Of a DNA stretch of 64,000 bases, positions 50,101 to 60,400 are shown in pieces (the stretch's first letter is position 1; each line of letters starts with the position of its first letter). A program made the translations under genes and the position numbers. The stretch covers positions 62,001-126,000 of the forward strand of contig NW_026570240.1 in assembly GCF_019649055.1 (NCBI RefSeq), written 5' to 3'. A model generated the notes under the pieces. The model was not told the DNA's origin. It saw nothing but the letters and a program-made list of their open reading frames with translations, and ran no database searches. The stretch comes from Paramacrobiotus metropolitanus (taxonomy: Eukaryota > Tardigrada > Eutardigrada > Parachela > Macrobiotidae).

Positions 50101-50959
50101 TCAGTTGGAGCCGTTCTTCCCTTGACCACACCATTCATTCATTCTCATACTTGAATGTGACATGGCAGCACAGCCGCAATCGCATGGATTAGTTTGCAGT
50201 TATCCAGAAACAGTCAGCGCTAGCCTGTATTCCCTTCTGTCCACCACATTCCATAGTGATCATGATTCCCAGCAAGTCGTCCCTTCTCATCCAGTGACTC
50301 TTCCGTGAACTGTGGAAATTCACAAGTGACCGCTTCGCATCTCCGTGGTCTTGCTGGCTGTTTAGTTAGGGTAAGTTTAAATTCAGCTTTCCCTTTACGT
50401 TTATATATGCTTTCACTGATTTCATTGTCAGCCATCTCTGCTGCGATAGAGTAATATCAAATTTTCCAGCTCTTTTGGACATTTTTGTAAGTAATCGTGC
50501 AGTAAATCTCATATACGTCTGTTTTTGATTATATAAAGATGAGCTCTGGAACACCTTCATCGTGCTCTAATTGTACATGTCGGATAATATGTAAACATAG
50601 AGTACGCAAAAATTTATAAATATTTACTAAAATATTGTCTCTATTTATTATGTAATTAAATAGTTTTGATTCTGCTGTTGCTGATTGTCTTATAAGGTTA
50701 TTCATTGTCATGGGCAACTGCAAAGTTATGCATAATCTATAGCACAGCGTCATGTAGACTTGCAAGGAGAGCTGCATGTAGATGTTTAAAAAGAATACCG
50801 GCATTTTTTTGGCGGTATAGGCAACTGGCTACGATACCAGCATAACGGTTGCCAACTAATTAGCTCCTTCTGCAAAAATGGAATAGTGCGGCATTCACAT
50901 TCTTATATATGGTGCACATAGATTTTCTTTAATAATTGCTTATCTATTTGCAGTATAAA
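47158..50959. other. Intergenic region upstream of the INSM-like gene
   Basis: About 3.8 kb with no supported coding sequence. It contains a locally duplicated A/T-rich motif near 48069-48123 (CGTATTTTATCAATTA twice, with TTTACCGTA units between) and four or more copies of the TACGAGTA 8-mer. The 5' UTR of the INSM-like gene probably begins in this region: an acceptor-like tatttgcag lies 7 nt before its ATG, implying at least one upstream non-coding exon. Confidence 0.4.
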
Positions 50960-52507
50960 ATGCCAAAAAGCATTCTTCTAAAGCGCCGTGGACTTCCAGA
51001 AGAAAACGAGATGATGCTCCCTGAGAGCCGGAAATGCTTAAACCCGGGCAAGCCAGGGAACGGTTGCTTCTACATAAACCGGCAGGATTCCGAGGATGAC
51101 CCTGGGTTCAGTGAGTGCAGTTCGGACTCCGGTCGGGAGTCGGCAGCAATGAGCGACAAAGTGCTGCTCAGTCCTGCTTTGTCCACTGAACGTCCGCATA
51201 TTCTGCACTACCGCTCCAACACCGTATCCAGCTCGTCTTCCTCGGAGAATCTGCAAATCGGGCCGGCTCAGTCACCCTTATCACCCTATCCCGGGGGACA
51301 CATTTCCCTTTTGCCAAGAATACTGGAGAATTTGGCTGTATCAGGTAGTAATCAAGCGGAGATTAAAGTCAGCCTGAAGAATAGCAGTGCCGATCAGCAG
51401 CCGGCAGCGCAGGACACAGGCACAGACAGCGCATTCATTCAGCAGCTGCCAGCTTCTTTGCCTCTTAATAATGCACTGCAGCCCATTCATTCCCCATGTG
51501 ATCATCATCATCAACAGCTCAACGATGCCACCACATCTGCGGCTCCATTACCTTTCTCCTGGCTATCACCGGCATCACGAAAACGCAGTAACAGTATGGG
51601 CAACAGTACCGATACGGCAGCAGCGGTGGGTCCTAATCCGGCGGCTGCGGCACTCACTGCCAGTAATACATCCGCTAATAAGACCAAACAGCGGAAAACC
51701 AAAAATGGGCGGCGACTCGTCACGGATGAGGTCACAACATCTCCGGTGTCCGGCACACTGATTAAAATGGCCGACAGCGAAGTGTCGAACATGCCGAAAG
51801 ACGTAATTATTGTGCGGCGCGGTGATTTGGACAAAACAACGAATGTCGTGGAAGTGACGGAGGAAGCCAAGCGGGAGCTGGCCAAAATCGAGAATTACAT
51901 CGGCGAATACACCTGCAAGCTGTGTAAGCTGCAGTATGACGATGCCTTCCAATTGGCCGGACACAACTGCTCTCGCATCGTCCACATTGAGTACCAATGT
52001 CCGGAGTGCGGCAAAACATTCCACTGTCCTGCCAATCTGGCATCGCATCGGCGTTGGCATAAACCGAAAATGCAGTCTGCCCCCAGTACACCGCGAGTCC
52101 AGAAATCCCTGAGCATGCCAAAGCAGCGTGAAAATAGTGCGCCACAGAAATCGACCAATGGCACATTGTCGTTGGAGAACCAGCTGTTGACTTCTCCAGC
52201 CAGCATTCCCGCCTCGCAAATGCCGTTTAAGAAGCGTTTCTTTTTTGGTAAAAACAATTCACCAGAAGTTGCAGCAGAGTTACTGTCGGAGGGACCGAAA
52301 CACGAAACCAGCAAAAATTTAACCAAATTCGCACGGGATACGCCCTACAAGCCCAAGCAAGAAAATCCGCATCCGGAAAACTTCCGCTGCCAAGTATGCC
52401 ATGGTATAGTCCACGGAGCCGAACACTTTGCTCGGCACTGGCATGAATGTCTGCTCGCCGCCAGCAAAAATTGGAGCATGGTTTTCTTTCCCAGCAAACG
52501 TCCTTGA
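50960..52507 (+). CDS. INSM: Insulinoma-associated (INSM/egl-46-like) SNAG zinc-finger protein
   Basis: INSM1/egl-46/nerfin-type factors are nuclear repressors of neuronal and neuroendocrine differentiation. One coding exon gives 515 aa. The start at 50960 is chosen because it exposes an N-terminal SNAG-like motif, MPKSILLKR (consensus MPRSFLVKK), a known docking site for LSD1/CoREST-type corepressors; upstream codons MLIYLQYK in the open frame are intronic or UTR. The middle is low-complexity (Ser, Pro, His, Asn). C2H2 fingers: residues about 317-335 (YTCKLCK, ending in a Cys/His variant), 344-366 (YQCPECGKTFHCPANLASHRRWH), and a last finger-like unit at about 474-496 (FRCQVCHGIVHG, HFARHWHEC). 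Vertebrate INSM1 has five fingers and egl-46 three, so finger number is closer to egl-46. A single coding exon matches the intronless state of vertebrate INSM1. Confidence 0.88.
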   Translation: MPKSILLKRRGLPEENEMMLPESRKCLNPGKPGNGCFYINRQDSEDDPGFSECSSDSGRESAAMSDKVLLSPALSTERPHILHYRSNTVSSSSSSENLQIGPAQSPLSPYPGGHISLLPRILENLAVSGSNQAEIKVSLKNSSADQQPAAQDTGTDSAFIQQLPASLPLNNALQPIHSPCDHHHQQLNDATTSAAPLPFSWLSPASRKRSNSMGNSTDTAAAVGPNPAAAALTASNTSANKTKQRKTKNGRRLVTDEVTTSPVSGTLIKMADSEVSNMPKDVIIVRRGDLDKTTNVVEVTEEAKRELAKIENYIGEYTCKLCKLQYDDAFQLAGHNCSRIVHIEYQCPECGKTFHCPANLASHRRWHKPKMQSAPSTPRVQKSLSMPKQRENSAPQKSTNGTLSLENQLLTSPASIPASQMPFKKRFFFGKNNSPEVAAELLSEGPKHETSKNLTKFARDTPYKPKQENPHPENFRCQVCHGIVHGAEHFARHWHECLLAASKNWSMVFFPSKRP

Positions 52508-53236
52508 TCAAGTGCCTCATTTGCCTGCTAGTTTTCCAGCTCACGGAACTCACTAAGCATATTTCGTGTTCCATGGGTGTATAAATTATATGTATATTAC
52601 AGTAACAACGAAAAGTTTTGGTACGTTAATGTAATTCCTCGTTATGCTCACGTTCCAGTCATTCCGAATGTGGTACAGTGTTTTCTGGTCGTTTTATTGT
52701 TGTGATGTCAATTTCGTTTTGGTTTTATTTTAAAATTTTTTTTGTGTATGCAGTCCATATCTTGTGGAGATTTTCTTGTGTGGCCATTCAGATTCGAAAC
52801 GATCGGCTGTGTCGTATTAACGATAAGTATAAAATTACTTGTATTATGCAAACGTCTTTGACTTCGGCGACCTCCTACATTAGCTGTTATGATCGAATAA
52901 GTATAGCAACTTTTTACCGTAAAAAATGCATCGAATGCGTGAAAAATCAACTATAACAACAAACCAAAATCTAGTTCTTCGCTGACGATGGTTTCTGTGA
53001 TAAGACATGTCTGCGTACGCATTGACGTTATCTCTGCCGCTAACTGGAGTAATAATTTGTTAATACAAGTAAAAAGTACATATATGTACAGACAGTGCAG
53101 TATATCATTAACCTTACCTTAATTTAATAATAACTTATTACGAAAGCCGCGCATTAAGACCGTAGTACGCGTGGATAATAAGAAAACGCATCACATTAAC
53201 ATAATCAAAGAATTTAGACATCTACCGCAGTCTTCG
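52508..53236. other. Convergent 3' region between INSM-like gene and Kelch gene
   Basis: About 730 bp, A/T-rich, between two convergent stop codons. Short frames on both strands are poor in similarity. Expected to contain both 3' UTRs. Confidence 0.35.
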
Positions 53237-54280
53237 TTACTCTTCCGAATATTCCACTTCTTGAGTATTCTTATCATTTCGATATACTGATAAATCCAGT
53301 TTTAGCACAACGAGACCGGTATCACATCGGCTGTTCTGCATACTGGCACAAATAGTCCAGCAGTTAGCAAGCGGATCATATTTCTCCAAAATATTCCCGA
53401 CGTTTCTGTCAGACCCGCCCATTGCATATATGCACCCTCCCAACACCTGCACGCCAACGGCACCGTGTGGGCGAGGTCGGTTCATGGGAGCGATGGGTTC
53501 CCATCTTCCCGAAGCGGCGCTCAAACGCTCGCAGCTTGAAGTGTCTTTTCGGCTAAAATATTGACATTTTTTTGGCAAATCTGTAGTTTGCAAACCTAAT
53601 TATTTTTCTGTCTTACAGACCTCCCGCCAATAGCATAAAGGAACTGGTCCACGACACAGCAACCAAAGTCTGATCGAGCTTGATGCATAGAAGGGCCAGC
53701 TAACCACTTGTTAGCGTTGGGGTCAAAGCATTCGACGGAGTGTAAGGTCATCAAGCCTAAATTCAGCCATACTCGTTAATAATCGTTATAGATGGTAAAC
53801 TCACTGTCGCAATATCCTTACGGTTTTCATTTCGTAATTCTCTGAAAAATTACCATCGTGGCCTCCGCAAACGTATATGCAGCCGTTAAAAACAGCAGCT
53901 CCCATTCCGCGTCGTCTTACAGATAACGGCGGGATAGCCGGCATCCACTGATTATCAAATCCAGCGATTTCAGCGGTATCGAGGACAGAGTAATTTTTAT
54001 TCTAGAATTTTTCAAAAATTAGTATGTATATGGGCATAGTAATCAGCAACAGTACTGTAATATCGTGATATATTTACTTTACCATATATCTAATTACAAA
54101 GTGCAGTACTCGTAATTAATGCGATTGTAATCGTAAGTCTACGTACCCAGCCACCAATGGCAAATAGATCTCCATTGAAACAAACTGCCGTATGGTATGA
54201 TCTTGTAGAAAGTAGAGCAGGTAAGTCAACTTCCCACAAATTTGTCAACGGGCAAAACCTGCGTATCCGATTCGTAGGGT

Positions 54281-54316
<36 letters not shown>

Positions 54317-55994
54317 TGCACAGCAAAACTTTTCACCCAGTTTAAAAACAAGCAAACAGCGATTTAAAATGCATCAAATTAAATCGCTTATGACCGGCTA
54401 TCCTGACCTTTGAACGGAATCAAGAACGGATCGCCCATCAGTTCCTCCCGTGACGTACAGGTAGTTGTCCCGTACAGCTAATGCAGTGGCAGAACGCTGA
54501 ACTGGCATTTCCGGTAACTCAATCCACGCATTGGTGAGAGGATCGTAGGCCTGAGCTTCCCCAAGTCTCTCTCCGGAAGGAGTAAGACCGCCTATATATT
54601 TGGTAAAAATGCCATCGTTATTCCTTTTTTGGGGTTCGGCCAATGTTTTGTTATGAGTACTTAGGTAACAGGTTATAATGCATTACGAAGTATGGAAATT
54701 TTAATAGTTTTGGAAAATCTGTTGCATATGTTCTTACCAACTGTTACTAGCATTTCGCGCAAATGTAGTCGATATCCTTTCCCCAGTACGCAGAGTGCGC
54801 AGTTTTCGTCAGAACAGAGATTCGTCCTAAGCGAAGTGCCTGCATGTCTAACATCTTCAATGCACGATAAATTTTGAAGGATATTAACGTCCTTTGAGAC
54901 CATGTTTTTGAACACATCTTCCGGTAACTGGTAAAACTGTACGCAGCGCATCAGATTGGGAAGATATTCTGTACGGCTAATTAGATCTGCATCAATCCAC
55001 GAGCGGACAGCCTGTAAGCAGTTCATAAGATCTTTAAAAATGAAAGCGTTTTCCGAAAACGTATGTACCCGGCACCATAAACTACAAGTAATAAACTGTT
55101 TACAGTAATTACTAATAATTATCCAATTGAGCGTACCTTGTACACCTGATATTCATTTTCGACATAAAGATAATCGCTGTGCAACAGCGAGAGCAGCTGC
55201 GTGCAAGAAACCTCCAGAAACTCTTCGCGTTCTACCACTGCCGCAAAGTTTAGGCGGGCATATTTCAGGGCGCTCAGTGCCAACTCATTACAGAAATATC
55301 TGTCAGCGAACGTGGAAATTTCCAGGCAATTAGCAGGATCGATTTGATTTTCTAGAAACTTGCAACATTTTTCCAGAATGCCAGGAACCTGCAGCAGCGA
55401 AGCGGCTTGCAGCAAAGACTGGACGTTGTCCACATCAATCTTCAACCGTCCGGAATAAGCAAAATTTATTATTGTTTCCACGGCTTCCGCATCTACTTCC
55501 TGAATATTCACAATTGACTGTTCACTCTCTGACATTCCATTCATAAACATTGCCCGGAAATACTCGCTGCAAAAACTTTAAAATGTAAACTCTTACTTAT
55601 TCTACGAGACGAGGTAGAGTATGCTTATGCGCATTGCATTGCGCTGTCTGTTGAGCAGGTAAAATGTTTCTACAGCAGTTGAGCGATAGTATAGCGCAGC
55701 ATCATTGTTTAACTAATATTTCTGCTACCAGTAAACCAGCAGGCATTATCTACGCAAAATGTAATCTGTGTTGTGTGACATATTATTATTTTTATGGCCA
55801 GAAGAAAACTTTACTATATCATTCTCAAATTTGTACCTGTACGAAATCAGTACTTTTTTGTGAGCGCAGATTTCTTGGTCGTCAGTGATTACAGTGACAT
55901 CGCACGGATCATCAGCACTCCACAGATCGCTCAGCTTGCTATACATTATCGACAACTGTGAATTTGTATCAGCATTGTTCACATCGAAAACCAT
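53237..55994 (-). CDS. BTB-BACK-Kelch protein (KLHL family)
   Basis: KLHL proteins are mostly substrate adaptors of Cullin-3 ubiquitin ligases: BTB and BACK bind Cul3, the Kelch propeller binds substrate. Minus-strand exons: 55994-55837, 55566-55137, 55011-54738, 54591-54408, 54258-54147, 54001-53854, 53756-53621, 53552-53237; total 1758 nt, 585 aa, phases consistent throughout. BTB: LWSADDPCDVTVIT, AHKKVLISYSEYFRAMF (across the first junction), AVETIINFAYSGRL, LLQAASLLQVPGI. BACK: NCLEISTFADRYFCNELA, LLSLLHSDYLYVENEYQVYK, AVRSWIDAD, LMRCVQFYQLP. Six Kelch blades start at GGLTPSGERL, GGTDGRSVLD, GGW, GGHDG, GGSRKDTSSC and GGSDRNVGN, each with a Tyr/Phe-DP...W blade motif (AYDPLTNAW, CFDPNANKW, KYDPLANCW). 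A stop codon immediately precedes the chosen ATG. The exact KLHL subfamily was not determined. Confidence 0.93.
54284..54313. repeat. (TA)n microsatellite in a Kelch-gene intron
   Basis: About 15 TA dinucleotides bordered by TGCA on the left and TGCATGCA on the right, inside the intron between Kelch exons 4 and 5. It is not near the splice sites. Likely length-polymorphic. Confidence 0.9.
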
Positions 55995-57413
55995 TCAAAT
56001 TTTAGATCACAAAATCGTAAATCCGAGCATGTTGCCAGTGATGAATTCCGGCGTGCACGTAAGCTTCCTCTTCGCGAGGTGGAATATGAAACTGAATTCT
56101 TGCGACTTCCGGGCAAACCAGATAAATCTTTCCGCGGTTGTCCAGACGAAAGCAAAACTGCCTCAAAAACCTCCATAATCAAAACTGTTTGCGATAAATC
56201 AGAATCATGTTCATTTCATCCAAAAATCCCGCTGCAGTGCAGTGTTATGATTTTGCGTTAGATATTGTTCGTAGTTTATGAAAGCGTTTTACGTTGTTAA
56301 AGCAGTAGCATTTGAAATACAGTACTCAGGTGCCGTCGCAGCACACAAGCTACTTACAATTAAATTTACTTTTAATTACAGCGTTACTCCATTGAAACAT
56401 AAATAATCCAGCGTTTACGTTTTGCGTTCGCTATGCGGTGGAAACCGTGGAATGGCTCTCGCTCGGGTGAGCATGCCGATACTAGTTGCACCGGAAATAA
56501 ACGCGAGCAAGCCGATGTGCTCTGTACGCAGCTATGATGTAACGCTTGCACATTTTTGATACATCATCCGTTCAAAACGTATTGATTGTGGCTTTTGGCT
56601 ATGTTATAACATGATTATACCGTCCTTCCAGTTAAGCATTCACGTCATATTTTAACATTTTAACATAATACTGTATACATAAATTAATTGAGTTTACAAA
56701 TCGCCGAATTACAATAGCAAAAGACAGTTTACAGGTTACAGTGAAACCGTACAAGCAATAGATACGTACCTTACAGCGTAACTTTAATTTCTGTTATTTT
56801 ACATTATAATAAAAATGTGTTTATGCAGGCAGGCATGACTGATCGTCGGTTTGAAGTTGACAGCTACCAAAGTCAACATCGAAGCTGACTAGTATCATGA
56901 TGTTATAGCGTAACTTATTGAGATAACTTACTGCGCTAATAAGTCTAAAAAAGGTTTACAAGTAAATGAAATAATCAATAAGTGTTTATCGGCAAAGAAA
57001 AAACAGAAAATCTGCGCGGCGCGCGACAATGTACAAGGTGTACGATCCCAGTGGTGAGGATCCCCAGACAAGGGTAATTATTAAGGCAAAGGAAGTGTTC
57101 ACTTCATTTTGCAGCAAAACGTTAAAGCATCTTTTTAAGCAACCACCGGAACGATAACAAAGAACCGACAAGCATAAAATATTCAAAGTATGTTCCCACA
57201 GGGAAACGAAGGTTATCAAAACAAAGCGCGGACACTCTCCATCCCAATGCTTTATGAAAGAACCATATACAGGACGGACACGCTTCCCTGCTGTCGTCAG
57301 CTGGCGTTCACCAGCACGAATATATTTGATTTAACAAACAGCAAACATCAACCTAACATTAACAATCTGAGAAAAGGCCAAATATCATACCAAAAAAATC
57401 ATCATGTAACCAT
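55995..57413. other. Intergenic region between Kelch gene and RALGAPA
   Basis: About 1.4 kb holding the promoter/5' UTR of the minus-strand Kelch gene and the 3' UTR of the minus-strand RALGAPA gene. Minus-strand frames such as 55979-56182 overlap the Kelch start in another frame and have no recognised similarity. No other element was identified. Confidence 0.35.
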
Positions 57414-60400
57414 CTACACATCGGTTCCAGACGAAGTCGAGCCAGATCGAGGAGGCAGCGAATACCGCAACGATACCGTTGGTAGATCAGGATCTCCCCC
57501 AGATTTCGTCTGCAGACTATTACGGACTTTGTCATTGTAGCGGCGCGTCGATTCCCGCCACGACGGACGCAGCATCACAGGCACATCACGCAAAGGTGCG
57601 GAGGGAATATTCAGCTTAGGCGGCTGCGGTGATATTATGCTGCTGAGAAAATGCTCATATGTGCCTTCTTCAGTATAGTTTTGAATGAGAGATTTCAGGT
57701 ATTCGGCACGCTCTTCAAAGAAATACTGGAAGCCTTTGATGGATTTACGGCACGCTTGGCCTGCATTTAGTGCTGTGTTGCGCACCAGCCCGGCCAGATT
57801 CTCTTCGTCAACAATGGCGCCATCGTACAGAGGTCCAAATGGAGGTATGTTTTCACGTCGGATGATCTGAATTCGATAAAGTCCGACGGGCTCGGTTGGA
57901 TAAATGCAAATTATAACATCTCCAAATTGAGTTGGCAGAATTTTTCTGTCGTAATCACGATAATGATCGGACCAGACAATCTGCACCTCATCATTACCAA
58001 TGTGTTTCATCTAAAAAAAGATGATATGAATGACTAAATTACGAGCAAAATTCCTAGGGTGGAACATTTATGAAAACAAAATTAAACAACAATTCAGCCG
58101 GTTTACTGAACACGTTTTCGTCAAAGCGAAGTATCTCCTCAAATTCCGAACCATTATAATTCCACAAAAATCAATTTATCTATGCAAAACTGTTTAATAC
58201 ATTACTAAAAATACGCATACCGTAAAGCAAACGCAGTTTCACTGCTGACATAATCAGAGAATGACTAATAATAATTGTACAGATACTTGCCTTTGATGTA
58301 TGATCTTCCGTGGTCAGAGCGCCAACCCTGGTAGCAACATGAAAAATCACTTCCATGGTGGCCGATGCAAAATATACAGCACTGTTAAACTGCCAAGAAT
58401 TGTGCGGCAAACCGCCGCGAAATCCTTTATGATCCGCAAGGTCAACCTAATAACCAAATACGACCATTTATTCAGGACAAAGTGACACTTTTTAATAAAT
58501 TAAGCGTATCAGTTCTGTGGCTCACATTCCAGCCTAAGCGATTGATAAATCGTTCATAAGCTTCGCTTCCGTAATTGTTGGTCATGATGGACATTTTATC
58601 TTCCTGACCTCGAGCAACGTATATTACAGCGATTTTTTGGAAGTCGCGACTGAAACAAACAAAAAGCGTAAGTACTGCGACTGATAACAATTTGCATGGT
58701 AAGATTCGATAATACAGCATCCAATACAGTTAAATACACAAATGAAAGACGGCTGATATACATAGAACGAGTATTACTTAGGACGTCGGTCCAGCAACTT
58801 CAAGTCTCGAAACATCCCATCTGTGCGCTTCATTAAATGGAAATGTTGACTATAAATCGCCGCAAATACAAAAAGTCAAAAATTAATTAAAAAATAACGA
58901 TTTTCGGAAACATGATTTCGAAAATAACTGTACCGTTTAGCCATTCCGGCATAACCAAACTGCGACAATATTCTGGAACAATAACTAAATGCACTCTGTG
59001 GCGGAGAATGTGGCGGGGGTTCGGCGGCCGGCGCAAACAGTCTAAAATGATATTATTCTACAGTTATCACCCTAAAAAACAAGGCTCAACGTTGTTCCTT
59101 ACTGTCCAGTCTGTTTTTTCTGTTCCACATATTCTTTCATAGATTCACTTTGGGATGCCATAATCTGGCCGGCTTTAAATTCTTCTTTGGCTGAAATTCC
59201 AGAAGGAGGCAGACCAGGCTCATTCCAAGGATGTTCAATCGACAGACCCAGACCCGGTGTCGTCAACTCAACATATTTCATAATCTGAACACAAACTCAC
59301 ATTAAGCTATTATAAGTCGATAGCAACATGCCGATCAAATTCCCACTCGACAAAGCACCAAAATCACAGGTTTTGTTTTAAAGTACTGCTTTTAACAAAA
59401 ATGTAAAGCGCATTATTATATCTGAAATAATTATTAAGTCTTAGTACTGCTGCATACATCCAGTACAACGTCCGCCGAATGATTTTTGACAAGATCAGCG
59501 AAAGTACGAATCGTCGGCTCCGATGTATCTGTGGTACTGGAAGGTTGGAGAACTTTGGCTGAGTTCACGGATTGGTTTTCTTCCTTATCATTCGTTATGG
59601 CAAACGTGCCTACGCATTAACTGCTCAATAAATCAGAACACCACGCAGATCGAGCAATACAAACTGTTTTCTTACGTTTTTCGTACAAACTGTCAATCAG
59701 ATTTTCTTCTCCAAATAAACTTGTGGTATCATAACAATACTTTCCCGCTATGTCACGAACTATGATGCGAACAAGCGGGAAAGACTGAAAATCTTTGGCG
59801 TCGTTCGAAAGACTGTTCCGAGTCTGTAAAAAAATCCAGTATATATTTCAAAAATGTCAAAACCTTCAGAAGCAGGAGGATTTACCATGAGGCGTAGGGA
59901 GATAATCATATCGTACATGGAAAACACCTGTAAAAACGCCAAGACATACCGAATTTAAGACATACGCAACAGGAAACCAAAATATCACCGTGCTACAGTC
60001 TGCAATGAAAAAAACGGAGAATACTGAAAAAAGGAAAACAAACCTGCAAATTATCCGTCAAGATCGAGCTAGGTGGAAGATCATCGTCTTCGGAAACAAC
60101 GCTGGACATAAGCGCCCAAGAATCTTCATCGGAGATCGAGAAGAATCTATTAGCCATATGCCGCGCAGCCTAAATAAACAATACGGTTGTCAGAGCCCAA
60201 GTGAAATATTGTGAATATCGCATTCTTGTTTTACTTTCGCCCAAAGCCCGATAGCCTCACTTATTAACATCAAACCCAGCAATTACCGTAAACTTTTCAG
60301 TTTTTAGCATTATTTTAGTCGAACGTACGTATGCACCAGCCAGTTTGAGCACATGCAGCCTACTGGACGCCATATGGGGAGGTACGATTTCAGCACGTTG

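Noticed and set aside
51575-52219. 214-codon minus-strand frame
   Set aside because: Antisense to the zinc-finger region of the INSM-like gene; its content is explained by codon bias on the sense strand.
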